From NCBI GenBank assembly GCA_033856275.1, contig JAWVFJ010000023.1, forward strand, positions 35,137-99,136: DNA of 64,000 bases. Direction: 5' to 3'. The position numbers and the translations under genes were made by a program. Every line of letters begins with the position of its first letter. The first letter of the stretch is position 1. Below are positions 25,344-33,206 of the stretch, one piece after another. The notes beneath the pieces were generated by a model. That model was not told the origin of the DNA. It saw only the letters and a list, made by a program, of their open reading frames with translations, and did not search any database. Origin of the DNA: VRUE01 sp033856275. Lineage in GTDB: Bacteria > Actinomycetota > Thermoleophilia > Solirubrobacterales > 70-9.

Positions 25344-26270
25344 CTACTGGAGGCCGATTACCTTGAGGCGCCGCATCAGGCAGGTGCCGGCGAATTTGCG
25401 CGTCTCGGCGAGTGAGTAGCCGAACAGTTCCCAGTCGTCGCCCTCTGGCGCCCAGGGGGGCGAAAGGACACCGTCGGCCACCGGCAGCGACTCCTCGAGC
25501 GTACGCTGGATCGCCTGCTTGTAGCGCTCGTCCTCGCGCGCCTTCTCGCGCAGGAAGACCGAGCCGAAGGCGACGTGGCGGTGCTCGTCGCGGGCAACAT
25601 TCTGAAAGCCCTCGACGAAGGTAGGCAGCGTGCCTTCGCGTTCGTTGTAATCCATGATGAAGTGCTGGCCGGTGAGGGCGAGCATTCCCTCAATCACCAT
25701 GTGGTAGAGCGTCACCGCCTCGACCAGGGCCTCTGTGTCCTCCGGTTCGGCCGAGAGGCGATCGGTCCGCTGCTTCAGCATCTCGTCGAAGAGCCGGCCG
25801 AAATTCTCATTCAGGTGCTCGGAGGTCTGCACCAGCATCTCTGAGAGCTGGTCGGACTCGAGCACCCCCACCTCCCGGTAGAAGCGCTCGAAGAAGCGCA
25901 CGTGGCGAGCCTCGTCGGCGATTTGAGTGCAGAGGAAGATGCGCTGGTCCTCGGTCGGAGCGGCCCGCATGATCGGCCCCAACTCCTCGGCGACCTTCTG
26001 CTCGCCGATGAAGAACGAGGAGAGCCCGTACATGCGCTGGAAGCGTTCCTCCTCGCTGAAGCGCTCGTTCCAATCCTCGCGATCGCGGCTGAAGTCGAGC
26101 TCCTGCGTCTGCCACTGCTGGCGCTCCCAGAGCAGGTAGAGCTCCTCGTAGGTGAGGAGCTTGACGTCGGCGGTGCGGTCGGCTGCCTCCATCAGCGCCG
26201 GATCGGCGGTCGCCTGGAAGTCGGCCCGCTCGGTCCGTGTCTCGGTCCCGGATGCCTCAGTGGTTCCCAT
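25344..26270 (-). CDS. R2-like ligand-binding oxidase / class I RNR beta-like
   Basis: A 308-residue ferritin-fold protein. Di-metal ligands are visible: Glu in FIGEQKVAEEL, E-x2-H in CTQIADEARHVRFFER, Glu in VIEGMLALTG and E-x2-H in ARDEHRHVAFG. This set and the length match the R2lox group (Mycobacterium Rv0233 type), which carries a Mn/Fe centre and a bound fatty acid and is usually misnamed RNR subunit beta. No nrdA is near, which supports an oxidase rather than a reductase role. ATG 26270 has GGAGAG 8 bases upstream; the frame extends to 26318 without an RBS. It is followed at a distance by no partner gene; UPF0173 lies upstream in the same direction. Confidence 0.85.
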   Translation of the reverse strand: MGTTEASGTETRTERADFQATADPALMEAADRTADVKLLTYEELYLLWERQQWQTQELDFSRDREDWNERFSEEERFQRMYGLSSFFIGEQKVAEELGPIMRAAPTEDQRIFLCTQIADEARHVRFFERFYREVGVLESDQLSEMLVQTSEHLNENFGRLFDEMLKQRTDRLSAEPEDTEALVEAVTLYHMVIEGMLALTGQHFIMDYNEREGTLPTFVEGFQNVARDEHRHVAFGSVFLREKAREDERYKQAIQRTLEESLPVADGVLSPPWAPEGDDWELFGYSLAETRKFAGTCLMRRLKVIGLQ

Positions 26271-26330
26271 CGCTGCTCTCTCCTCGGCTCGGCTGTGCGG
26301 TCCGGGCGAGACTAGCATCGGCCTGGCTGG

Positions 26331-27047
26331 TCAGCCAGTCGTATGTGACTGGCCGGGTTCGAGCACGACCACGGTCGAGGAGGTCTTCTCCTCCACCTCG
26401 GATTTGAAGGCCTGCGGATCGGACTCGATCGCCGGGAAGGTGTTGAAATGCATCGGGATCACGGTCCCGGCGCCGACGAATTCGGCGGCCACCACGGCGT
26501 CGCGACGATCCATTGTGTAGTGGCCGCCAATCGGCAGCAGGGCGACGTCGATATCGCTGCGCTGAGCGATCAGCTTCATGTCGCCAAACAGGCAGGTGTC
26601 GCCAGCGTGGTAGACGGTCGTTCCGCCAAGCTTGATCACGAGGCCGGCGGCGGGGCCGATCACGATCCCGTGCTCGGCGCTGAAGGGCGACTCTTCGGAG
26701 CCGGGCACCGTGTTGGTGTGCCAGGCGGGGACGAGGCTGATGTAGCCCCAGTCGAACTCCACCGTGCCGCCGAAGTTGGGATCGCTGACGTTCTCCACCC
26801 CTTGGCCTTCCAGCCATTTCGCCAGCTCTACGATCGCGACGCAGTGGGCGCCCGTGCGCTTGGCAACCGGGACGGCGTCGGCGACGTGGTCGGCATGTCC
26901 GTGGGAGAGCGCGATATGAGTCGGATCGACTTCTTCGCCCGTCGTCACCGCAATCGGGTTGTTCGGCTTGAGGAACGGATCGACCAGGACCCGCGTCTCC
27001 CCGTCGCTCAATTCAAAGCACGACTGGCCGTGGAATTTGATCTCCAT
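26331..27047 (-). CDS. UPF0173 metal-dependent hydrolase
   Basis: A 238-residue metallo-beta-lactamase fold protein of the UPF0173 group. It begins with MEIKFHGQSCFEL, has the metal motif LSHGHADHVADA (HxHxDH), then AWHTNTV, YHAGDTCLFGDM (third Asp) and PMHFNTFP (last His). The biochemical substrate of UPF0173 is unknown; the fold predicts a Zn/Mn hydrolase in the cytosol. Its start follows the stop of the small upstream gene by one base (TGA-G-ATG type), so the two are coupled. Confidence 0.9.
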   Translation of the reverse strand: MEIKFHGQSCFELSDGETRVLVDPFLKPNNPIAVTTGEEVDPTHIALSHGHADHVADAVPVAKRTGAHCVAIVELAKWLEGQGVENVSDPNFGGTVEFDWGYISLVPAWHTNTVPGSEESPFSAEHGIVIGPAAGLVIKLGGTTVYHAGDTCLFGDMKLIAQRSDIDVALLPIGGHYTMDRRDAVVAAEFVGAGTVIPMHFNTFPAIESDPQAFKSEVEEKTSSTVVVLEPGQSHTTG

Positions 27048-27048
27048 C

Positions 27049-27372
27049 TCAGCTCTCTCCTTCTATCTCTGTTTCGTTCAACTCCCCATGAAGTGCCCAG
27101 CCGACGGCGACTCCAACCATCATTCCTATCCGCGCCTCCTCGGCCAGCAGCGAGCGCACCGCGACGATGCGCTCCTCCGGATCGGGTGCCGTCGCCGCCT
27201 TCAGCGCCTCGGCGTCGTGGGACTCGCCGAACCAGCCTCCCTCGGCGAGGGCAGCGGCCAGGACCTTCTGCAGCTGCGGTGCGGCGCGGGCGACGATCCG
27301 CTCCGCCTCGGCGAAGCGCTCTGCATCGACCAACCGCTCGATCGCGGCGTCGAGTTGCTCATCCGAGGGCAC
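27049..27372 (-). CDS. Conserved hypothetical protein
   Basis: A 107-residue, helical protein I cannot assign. It reads DEQLDAAIERLVDAERFAEA, ERIVARAAPQLQKVLAAALA and ERIVAVRSLLAEEARIGMMV, with an acidic N terminus. The helix-turn-helix pattern resembles short TPR-like pairs. GTG 27372 is the start; the stop abuts the start of the UPF0173 gene. No membrane segment, signal or metal motif is evident. Confidence 0.6.
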   Translation of the reverse strand: MPSDEQLDAAIERLVDAERFAEAERIVARAAPQLQKVLAAALAEGGWFGESHDAEALKAATAPDPEERIVAVRSLLAEEARIGMMVGVAVGWALHGELNETEIEGES

Positions 27373-27461
27373 GGAGAGGAGCCTAGCCGCCCCTGGACGC
27401 GGGAATCATTGTCGCCACTCCTCCGCTTCGCGGCCGGGGGCGGCCGAGGAGGCGGCGCCTG

Positions 27462-28229
27462 TTAGTGATCGCGCAACGCAGAGGCGGCGAGGCCGGCAAG
27501 GCCGCCGACGGCAGCGCCGACGAGACCGGCGAAGGGATCAGCACTGGAATCGAAGATCGGCAGCGCCAGCAGTACGGCCGCGGCGACGATCACTCCGATC
27601 ACGTCGTAGTCGTCGTCGATCGCGTGGTGCGCCTCGGCACGGCGGAGTGCGAACCAGGCGGCGACCGCGCCCAGGGCCATGCCGTTTCCACCCGCGATCA
27701 CCTCGATGTCGCCCTGGGCATTGGCGATGCCGCTGGCGACGAGCATCCCGAGCGAGCCGCAGGCGACCAGCAGGATGGCGGTAGGCGCGGTGCCGAGTCG
27801 GCGCTCGAGGCCAGTGGCGAAGATCGCCAGGCCAATGGCGACAACGAAGAGGTAGCCGACGTCGACGTAGGCGAAGGGCGCGGTGAGGAAGCGCCACCAC
27901 TGGTCTTCGAGCGGCACGACCAATCCGCCGAAGGTGCTGAGCGAGTCTCCGGTCGCCTTCTGCACGAGCAGCAGGGCAGCCGAGCCGAGGATCACCGCCA
28001 GCGTCGCGTAGGGACGGAACTCGGTGGCGGCTTCGCGCCGGCGGCGACGCAGAATCCGCGGTCGCGAGCGACGGCGCGGCTTCGCCTCCAGCCCGTCGCC
28101 ACGCCGCTCGAGCTTCGGCGCCCGCTTGCGCAGCCGCGCGCCGCAATACGGGCACTCGGTTACGTAAGGACTGACCTCCGAGCCGCAGTTCTTGCAGATG
28201 ACGCTGAGCTCAGTCTCGCTCATGGTCAT
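27462..28229 (-). CDS. Zinc-ribbon rhomboid-like pseudoprotease
   Basis: A 255-residue membrane protein. A zinc ribbon (CKNCGSEVS, CPYCGARL; C12, C15, C26, C29) and an Arg-rich linker precede a rhomboid-like six-helix domain that has the entry motif QWWRFLTAPFAYVDVGYLF. The serine motif GxSG is GGNGMALGA (Asn at 182) and the catalytic His position is Gly (DPFAGLVGAAVG). Both catalytic residues are thus missing, so it should bind rather than cleave membrane proteins, like iRhoms. ATG 28229 (or 28223) is chosen because upstream codons overlap the aldolase promoter. It is divergent from the aldolase gene. Confidence 0.75.
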   Translation of the reverse strand: MTMSETELSVICKNCGSEVSPYVTECPYCGARLRKRAPKLERRGDGLEAKPRRRSRPRILRRRRREAATEFRPYATLAVILGSAALLLVQKATGDSLSTFGGLVVPLEDQWWRFLTAPFAYVDVGYLFVVAIGLAIFATGLERRLGTAPTAILLVACGSLGMLVASGIANAQGDIEVIAGGNGMALGAVAAWFALRRAEAHHAIDDDYDVIGVIVAAAVLLALPIFDSSADPFAGLVGAAVGGLAGLAASALRDH

Positions 28230-28314
28230 TCGAGGATAACCCCCCGGTGGCAAGCGCTTGCGGCTCCACCGCGGTGGCATACTGCCGTGACACCCATCTT
28301 CGAGGAGGAAAAGC

Positions 28315-29235
28315 GTGGAGTTGAAGAGCCTGACCGAGCAGAAATCGCTGCTGGCCACCCTGGCCCCCGGCAAACGAGCGCGCCTGCGGCGGCTGCTCTT
28401 CGAGTTCGGCCCCGGCAACGGCACCCTGCTGCTGCTGCCGATCGACCAGGGCATCGAGCACGGCCCGCGTGACTTCTTCCCCAACCCGGCCTCCAAGGAC
28501 CCCGACTACCAGTTCCGCCTCGCCGCCGAGGCCGGTTACTCGGCCCTCGCTTGCCAGATCGGCATGGCGAGCAAGTACTACCCCGATTACGCCGGCCAGG
28601 TGCCGCTGATCCTCAAGGTCAACGGCAAGACCGACATCCCATCCTCCGCCAAGGCGTTCTCCTCCTGCAACGCCAGCGTCGAGGACGCGGTGAGACTCGG
28701 CGCCGACGCGGTCGGCTACACGCTCTACGTCGGCTCGCCGCGCCAGGACGAAGACCTCGCTCAGCTGCGCACAGTGCGCGAAGATTGCGACCGCTTCGGC
28801 ATGCCGTTGATTGTCTGGTCCTATCCGCGTGGCGAAGCGGTCGAAGCCAAGGGCGGCCCAAACTCCTTCTACGCGATCGACTATGCGGCGCGAATGGCGA
28901 TGGAGATGGGCGCCGACGTGGTCAAGCTCAATATGCCGAAGATCGAACCGGATAGCGACAAGGACGCTCCCGCTCCGTACAACGAGATGCAGCTGGACCA
29001 AGCCGAGGCGATCCGCCAGTGCGTCGAGTCCGCCGGCCGCGCGCTAGTCGTGCTCTCGGGCGGCTCCAAGGTCGATGACGAGACGGTGCTCAAGCACACC
29101 CGGGAGATCATGGAAGCGGGCGGCTCGGGCGTGATCTTCGGCCGCAACGTCTGGCAACGGGATTGGAACGACGCCCTGGAGATCATCGCCCAGATCAAGG
29201 AGACGCTGCTGTCGAACGTGCGGCGCATCCCCTAG
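28315..29235 (+). CDS. Class I fructose-bisphosphate aldolase, archaeal/DhnA type
   Basis: A 306-residue TIM-barrel aldolase. It matches the FbaB/DhnA class I family: LLLLPIDQGIEHGPRDF near the N terminus (substrate phosphate and Asp), VWSYPRGEAV in the middle, and the Schiff-base Lys in GADVVKLNMPK; VLSGGSKVDDETV and SGVIFGRNVWQR bind phosphate. It cleaves or forms fructose 1,6-bisphosphate in glycolysis and gluconeogenesis. GTG 28315 has GGAGG with 6-base spacing. The gene stands alone, divergent from the rhomboid-like gene and 45 bases before a nuclease gene. Confidence 0.9.
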   Translation: MELKSLTEQKSLLATLAPGKRARLRRLLFEFGPGNGTLLLLPIDQGIEHGPRDFFPNPASKDPDYQFRLAAEAGYSALACQIGMASKYYPDYAGQVPLILKVNGKTDIPSSAKAFSSCNASVEDAVRLGADAVGYTLYVGSPRQDEDLAQLRTVREDCDRFGMPLIVWSYPRGEAVEAKGGPNSFYAIDYAARMAMEMGADVVKLNMPKIEPDSDKDAPAPYNEMQLDQAEAIRQCVESAGRALVVLSGGSKVDDETVLKHTREIMEAGGSGVIFGRNVWQRDWNDALEIIAQIKETLLSNVRRIP

Positions 29236-29279
29236 CTGCTTGAGGGGAAGAGCGCACCCGTCCAGCCACTTAGGCGTGG

Positions 29280-29798
29280 ATGGGGAGCACTGGTGGATGG
29301 CGCAGTCAGCTCGGCAGCCTCGTGCTGTTGGCGGCTGCCGCCCTACTGATCTTGCGGCCGTGGGAAGCCAGCGGACGGGATGAAGGGCCGGTAGAGGCGT
29401 CCGCCTTCGTGGTCCGCGTGGTCGACGGGGACACGATCGAAGCGCGGATCGGCAACCGCGTTGAGGACGTCCGCTACATCGGAGTCGACACCCCCGAGAC
29501 GGTCAAGCCCGATACGCCGGTGCAGTGCTTTGGGCCGAGAGCTTCGTCTTTCAACCACCATCTGGTCGAGCGTCACCGGGTGCGGCTCGTCTTCGGCGTT
29601 GAGCGACGTGACGTTTACGGCAGGCTGCTCGCCTACGTCTACCTGGGACACCGCTTCGTCAACGCCAGTCTGGTTCGTCGAGGCCTTGCCCGTTCGCTGA
29701 CGATCCCGCCCAACGATCGCTTCGCACCACGGTTTCGGGCCCTGGAGCTGCGTGCGGCGCGGGTCGGGCGAGGGCTCTGGGGCGCCTGCGCATCCTGA
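29280..29798 (+). CDS. Thermonuclease-like (SNase) secreted nuclease
   Basis: A 172-residue protein with a hydrophobic N-terminal signal or anchor (LGSLVLLAAAALLILRPW) and a staphylococcal nuclease fold: VVRVVDGDTIEARIGN, the catalytic segment DVRYIGVDTPETVKP, RLVFGVERRDVYGRLLAYVY and SLVRRGLARSL. The Ca-binding Asp, Arg in the R-x-I loop and the second Arg are in place, so activity on extracellular DNA/RNA is expected. ATG 29280 follows the aldolase by 44 bases. It could supply nucleotides or process DNA outside the cell. Confidence 0.85.
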   Translation: MGSTGGWRSQLGSLVLLAAAALLILRPWEASGRDEGPVEASAFVVRVVDGDTIEARIGNRVEDVRYIGVDTPETVKPDTPVQCFGPRASSFNHHLVERHRVRLVFGVERRDVYGRLLAYVYLGHRFVNASLVRRGLARSLTIPPNDRFAPRFRALELRAARVGRGLWGACAS

Positions 29799-29886
29799 CT
29801 GTCGTAACGAATCGCACATTTCCTCCTCCCGCAAGCCCTCGTGCACCTTTGCTACGGTCCCCCGCGGCCCCCGGGCCACCCGACCT

Positions 29887-30126
29887 ATGCGAATGCGTCA
29901 AAGCATCTCCCAGTTCGAGACGGCCTTCGAGCAGGAGACCAGTCTGGAGCGCCGTCGGCGCGAGCAACTGCGGCGCCGCGCCGCCAATCGCTCGCGCGCG
30001 CGCCGGATCACCCGCAGTGAGCAGGCCGGCAAGGTGCGCTTCAGCGTCCTCGCCGTCTGTCTCACAGTCACTGTGGCCGTGGTCGTCGTCTCGATGTTCG
30101 AGGCGCTTGCCTTCCTGATGGCGTAG
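29887..30126 (+). CDS. Small single-pass membrane protein
   Basis: A 79-residue protein. The first half is highly charged and probably a coiled coil (FETAFEQETSLERRRREQLR, RRAANRSRARRITR); the second half is one transmembrane helix (FSVLAVCLTVTVAVVVVSMF) ending ALAFLMA. ATG 29887 is preferred since upstream codons belong to the nuclease gene in another frame. No family is recognised. The arrangement suggests a cytosolic basic domain anchored to the membrane. Confidence 0.6.
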   Translation: MRMRQSISQFETAFEQETSLERRRREQLRRRAANRSRARRITRSEQAGKVRFSVLAVCLTVTVAVVVVSMFEALAFLMA

Positions 30127-30176
30127 AAGACGACTGTGCGTACGACCGGCCCGGTTGAATAGACTCGCGCCCGCCG

Positions 30177-30740
30177 ATGGCACGACGTTCTCTGAAGCCG
30201 CAACTGAACCAAATCCGCGCCTGGGTGCGGCAAGGTCGCACCGACGCCTGGATCGCCCACCAGCTCGAAGTCAGTACCTCCGAGCTGCGCGAGTTCCGCA
30301 AACAGCACGGCTTCACCCCTGACGAGGAGGACTCCGCCTCGGGCGAAGTCGATCTCCGCGACGAGATCGAGGCCGAGATCGAGGCCGCCACCGCCGAGGA
30401 GGCGGAGGCCGAAGAGGAAGAGGAGCCCGAGGCCGCTGAGGAGAACGAGGACGATGAGAAGGAGCGGCCGTCAGGCGATGGCGAGAGGCCGAAACGGCGC
30501 CGCCGTCGCGGCCGTCGCGGGGGCCGCGGCCGTCGCAAAGACCTGGAGGCGACCTTTGACCATGGTGAGACCGACGGCTACGGGCTTTGGCTCGATCCGG
30601 CGGTCAAGGACAACCCGGTGTACGCCGAGCACTGGGCTGGCAAGCGCGAGGTGACGGTTCGCATCGACGCCGATCAGATTGTGATTCGGCGTGTCGGCGC
30701 TCCTGAAGCTGAAACTGAGTCCGACGACTCGGGCGACTGA
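30177..30740 (+). CDS. Hypothetical protein with acidic and Arg-rich tracts
   Basis: A 187-residue protein. Residues 1-50 look like a small DNA-binding helix-turn-helix (LNQIRAWVRQGRTDAWIAHQ, LEVSTSELREFRKQHGF). A Glu-rich stretch of about 60 residues and then an Arg/Gly tract (KRRRRRGRRGG) follow. The C terminus is a beta-like domain (GYGLWLDPAVKDNPVYAEHW, TVRIDADQIVIRR). The mixture suggests a nucleic acid-associated protein; I know no family. Its stop codon is the first base pair of the inverted repeat 30740-30850. Confidence 0.6.
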   Translation: MARRSLKPQLNQIRAWVRQGRTDAWIAHQLEVSTSELREFRKQHGFTPDEEDSASGEVDLRDEIEAEIEAATAEEAEAEEEEEPEAAEENEDDEKERPSGDGERPKRRRRRGRRGGRGRRKDLEATFDHGETDGYGLWLDPAVKDNPVYAEHWAGKREVTVRIDADQIVIRRVGAPEAETESDDSGD

Positions 30741-30850
30741 GCGCCGATCTCAGTAGGCCTCCGCTTAACTTTTTCGGTGGAGCGTGGGGCTGGCGCCGCG
30801 AAGGATTGCCGAAAAAGTACAAGACGCTCCGACCTACTGAGATCGGCGCT
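30740..30850. repeat. Compound inverted repeat A1 between convergent genes
   Basis: AGCGCCGATCTCAGTAGG (30740-30757) is the exact reverse complement of 30833-30850; the stem includes the stop codons of both flanking genes. Inside, ACTTTTTCGG (30768-30777) is complementary to 30809-30818, and GGAGCGT (30779-30785) to 30824-30830; these two pairings cross, so they are alternatives or a pseudoknot. A relative with a different outer stem lies at 54227-54346. It may act as a bidirectional terminator. Confidence 0.8.
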
Positions 30851-33185
30851 AAGGCGTATCGGGGATGCGCTGCAAGGGAGCGTTGGCCGAGTCGCAGGCT
30901 GATGGGCCGAGGCTCTCGTTGAGCTTCCAGATAGCGACGGGGCCGTCGCGATGGATCGGGATCGCGGCCCGGTCGCCGCGGAGCCAGCCGGCCTCGGGGG
31001 AGGGGATTGGGTCGCTGGTGTGGAGGAAGTTTAGGAAGGGGGTCGTGACTAGGTAGTCGAGGTCGGCCTGGTTGACGGCGGTGCGGAAGGCGAAGCAGGT
31101 CGGGATTGCGTTGAAGGCGCCGTGGGGGCCCTTTTGGCCTAGGTATAGGACGTGGTTGGAGAGGTCGGTGCCGAAGAAGCCGTAGCTGAGGAAGCCGGCG
31201 GTCGTACCGGCCAGGCCGATGCGGGAGTCGCTCTTGTCGCGGGCCCATTGGTAGGCGCTGTCGAGGTGCAGGCCGGGGATTTCCGACTCGGGGCCGAAGC
31301 GGTCGCGGAGGTAGTCGCGCTGCAGCGGGTAGCCGATCGCCAGGATCAGGAGGAGTAGGACGATGAAGCCGCTGAGCACTAGGGACAGGCGTCGTTGGCC
31401 GGCGGATCCTGTCACCGCAGGGGACCCACCGCCCCCTCCGGTAGCTGAAGCTTCCTCGGGGGCGGTCCCCCCTGCGGCGCCACCCCCCGGCAGAGGCCGC
31501 TGGGCTGCACGGTGTTGAAGCCAGAGGAGAACAGCTGGAACGACAACGAGGACGATCGCCAGCGCAATGCCAAAGACCCGGGCTGGGTCGCGGAGGACGG
31601 CATCGGAGCGGTTGGTGACTACAAGGACAGCGAGCAGGGCTGCGGTCAGCGTCCACTCGCGCCACCCCTGCAGGCGACGGGGGGCGAGTGGCAGCAAGGT
31701 GAGGCCGAGCAGCAGTGGCGGGATCGCGTAGCGGATGTTGATCCCGAAGCCGACCGGAGCGCCCTCGGCGCCAGCGGCGCTGAGCGGGGTGAAGACGTAA
31801 GCCAACAGTCCAAGCAGGGCCACAGCGCCAGCCCAGCGGATGATCCTATCCCTGCCCCACAGCAGCGCCAGCAGTCCGCTGGTGATCGCCGCGACGATCA
31901 CCAGCGGCCAGAGCCCCCCAAAAGCCTGATGTAGCCCCGGCTCGAAGTAGTCCCGCCAAACGCCGGTGTCGGTCGCGTAATGAACGATGCTGAAGTCCGG
32001 CCGGCCTTCCTGCAGTCGCTCTGGGTGCGGCAACGAGACCGGCCCAATGCTGGTCGCCTGGGGCAGCGGATTCCCGGCGACGATCAGGTTGCGCAGGTAC
32101 CAGTACCCCCCACCGAGCAGAGCCGGCACGAACCACCATCCCACGGCCGCCCATCGCCGTCCCGCCGGAGCGAGTACCAGCACCGCGAGAGTCAATCCAG
32201 CGGCCATCGCCACCGCGGTCGACTTCGTCCCCACGGCAAGCCCCACAACGAGTCCAGGAGCCGCCAGAGGCCATCCCACGGGCAGCGTGAGCCTCGACCG
32301 TCTCCCCTCCCCCCCGGCCTCTTCGGCACTGCGAATCCGGTGTGCCACCCAGACGTTGACGAGGATCGCAACGGCAGCAAGTAGGAGGGCAGCTGCAACG
32401 AGATCGTTCTTAGCGGCCCCAGGCTCCCGCACCACCAGCGTGTGGCACTCGAGCACGATCGCAGCGGCGACCACCGTCAGATGCCCGCGCCTATACGGTC
32501 GCCCAATGCACCACGCGGCTAGGAAAGCTAGGGCGAGAAAGCCAAAGTTGAGGAACAGGGACAGCGTGTCCCGATGCGTGAGCAGGATCCCCGTCGCGTG
32601 CAGCAACTCGGAGTTCTGCGGATAGAACCAGTTCGTGAAGACCGTCTCCGTGTAGTGCAGTCCGGAAACGGAGTGGCTCTGGACCATGTCCGCCGCGAAA
32701 GGCATGTGGTACCAGAGCGAGTCGAAGTTGAAGATCCCCCGGTCCAGCGCGTCCTTGGTTGTGAGGCCCCAATGAGCGAACACGAGCGCAATGACCGCGA
32801 CGGTCACCAGCCAGGCAAAGGTGTCCGGGCCGGCGGGTCCTGTCGCGGATTTGGTGCCACCACCCGCTGCGGGGGCGGCTAACGCCGCCTCCTCGGGGTG
32901 GTCCCCCAAATCCGCGCCACCCCCCGGCAGAAGCGTTCCCGCGGCGACCATTAGGAGGAGCGACGAGCCGACCAAGGCCCAGTCGTAGAAGAGACCGACG
33001 GTGCCGAGGATCTCGCCAAGCCAGATGAGCAGGGCGATAGCTACGACCGCCTCGACGAGACGGGCGGGGGCTCCTAGCCAATCCGGGAGAAGCCTCTGTC
33101 GCAACCGAAATGAGGTGAACCCGATCGACAGCCCGACGACCACCAGAGCTGCGGCACTGACGATGTAGGAACCGGCGCTAACCAC
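30849..33185 (-). CDS. Polytopic membrane protein, GT-C glycosyltransferase candidate
   Basis: A 778-residue protein with about a dozen transmembrane helices (for example VSAAALVVVGLSIGFTSF, LLLGLTLLPLA, LVLSGFIVLLLLILAIGYPL) and an extracytoplasmic C-terminal domain (LHLDSAYQWARDKSDSRIGL, VNQADLDYLVTTPFL). The loop after helix 3-4 contains RGIFNFDSLWYHMPF with Asp and a following HYTETVFTNWFYPQNSELLH, the kind of acidic loop found in GT-C enzymes using polyprenyl-linked sugars. A substrate cannot be given. Two Gly/Pro/Ala-rich insertions (about residues 85-116 and 564-593) are encoded by the palindromic repeats described separately. GTG 33185 lies 21 bases after the divIC stop. Confidence 0.6.
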   Translation of the reverse strand: MVSAGSYIVSAAALVVVGLSIGFTSFRLRQRLLPDWLGAPARLVEAVVAIALLIWLGEILGTVGLFYDWALVGSSLLLMVAAGTLLPGGGADLGDHPEEAALAAPAAGGGTKSATGPAGPDTFAWLVTVAVIALVFAHWGLTTKDALDRGIFNFDSLWYHMPFAADMVQSHSVSGLHYTETVFTNWFYPQNSELLHATGILLTHRDTLSLFLNFGFLALAFLAAWCIGRPYRRGHLTVVAAAIVLECHTLVVREPGAAKNDLVAAALLLAAVAILVNVWVAHRIRSAEEAGGEGRRSRLTLPVGWPLAAPGLVVGLAVGTKSTAVAMAAGLTLAVLVLAPAGRRWAAVGWWFVPALLGGGYWYLRNLIVAGNPLPQATSIGPVSLPHPERLQEGRPDFSIVHYATDTGVWRDYFEPGLHQAFGGLWPLVIVAAITSGLLALLWGRDRIIRWAGAVALLGLLAYVFTPLSAAGAEGAPVGFGINIRYAIPPLLLGLTLLPLAPRRLQGWREWTLTAALLAVLVVTNRSDAVLRDPARVFGIALAIVLVVVPAVLLWLQHRAAQRPLPGGGAAGGTAPEEASATGGGGGSPAVTGSAGQRRLSLVLSGFIVLLLLILAIGYPLQRDYLRDRFGPESEIPGLHLDSAYQWARDKSDSRIGLAGTTAGFLSYGFFGTDLSNHVLYLGQKGPHGAFNAIPTCFAFRTAVNQADLDYLVTTPFLNFLHTSDPIPSPEAGWLRGDRAAIPIHRDGPVAIWKLNESLGPSACDSANAPLQRIPDTP
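31407..31493. repeat. In-frame palindromic insertion, copy 2
   Basis: 87 bases (29 codons) within the membrane protein gene. It begins TCCTGTC and ends GCCACCCCCCGGCAG, as does the copy at 32838-32930. CCGCAGGGG (31415-31423) pairs with CCCCTGCGG (31469-31477), and CCACCGCC with GGCGGT. The encoded peptide (minus strand) starts LPGGGAAGGTAPEE and has no hydrophobic character, in contrast with the flanking helices. Confidence 0.75.
32838..32930. repeat. In-frame palindromic insertion, copy 1
   Basis: 93 bases (31 codons) with the same ends as copy 2. GCGGATTTGG (32845-32854) is the reverse complement of CCAAATCCGC (32906-32915), and CCACC pairs with GGTGG. The stem sequences of the two copies differ but both remain paired. 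The encoded peptide starts LPGGGADLGDHPEEAAL. Both copies keep the reading frame. Confidence 0.75.
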
Positions 33186-33206
33186 CGGGTGCCCCCGAGA
33201 GGCTGC

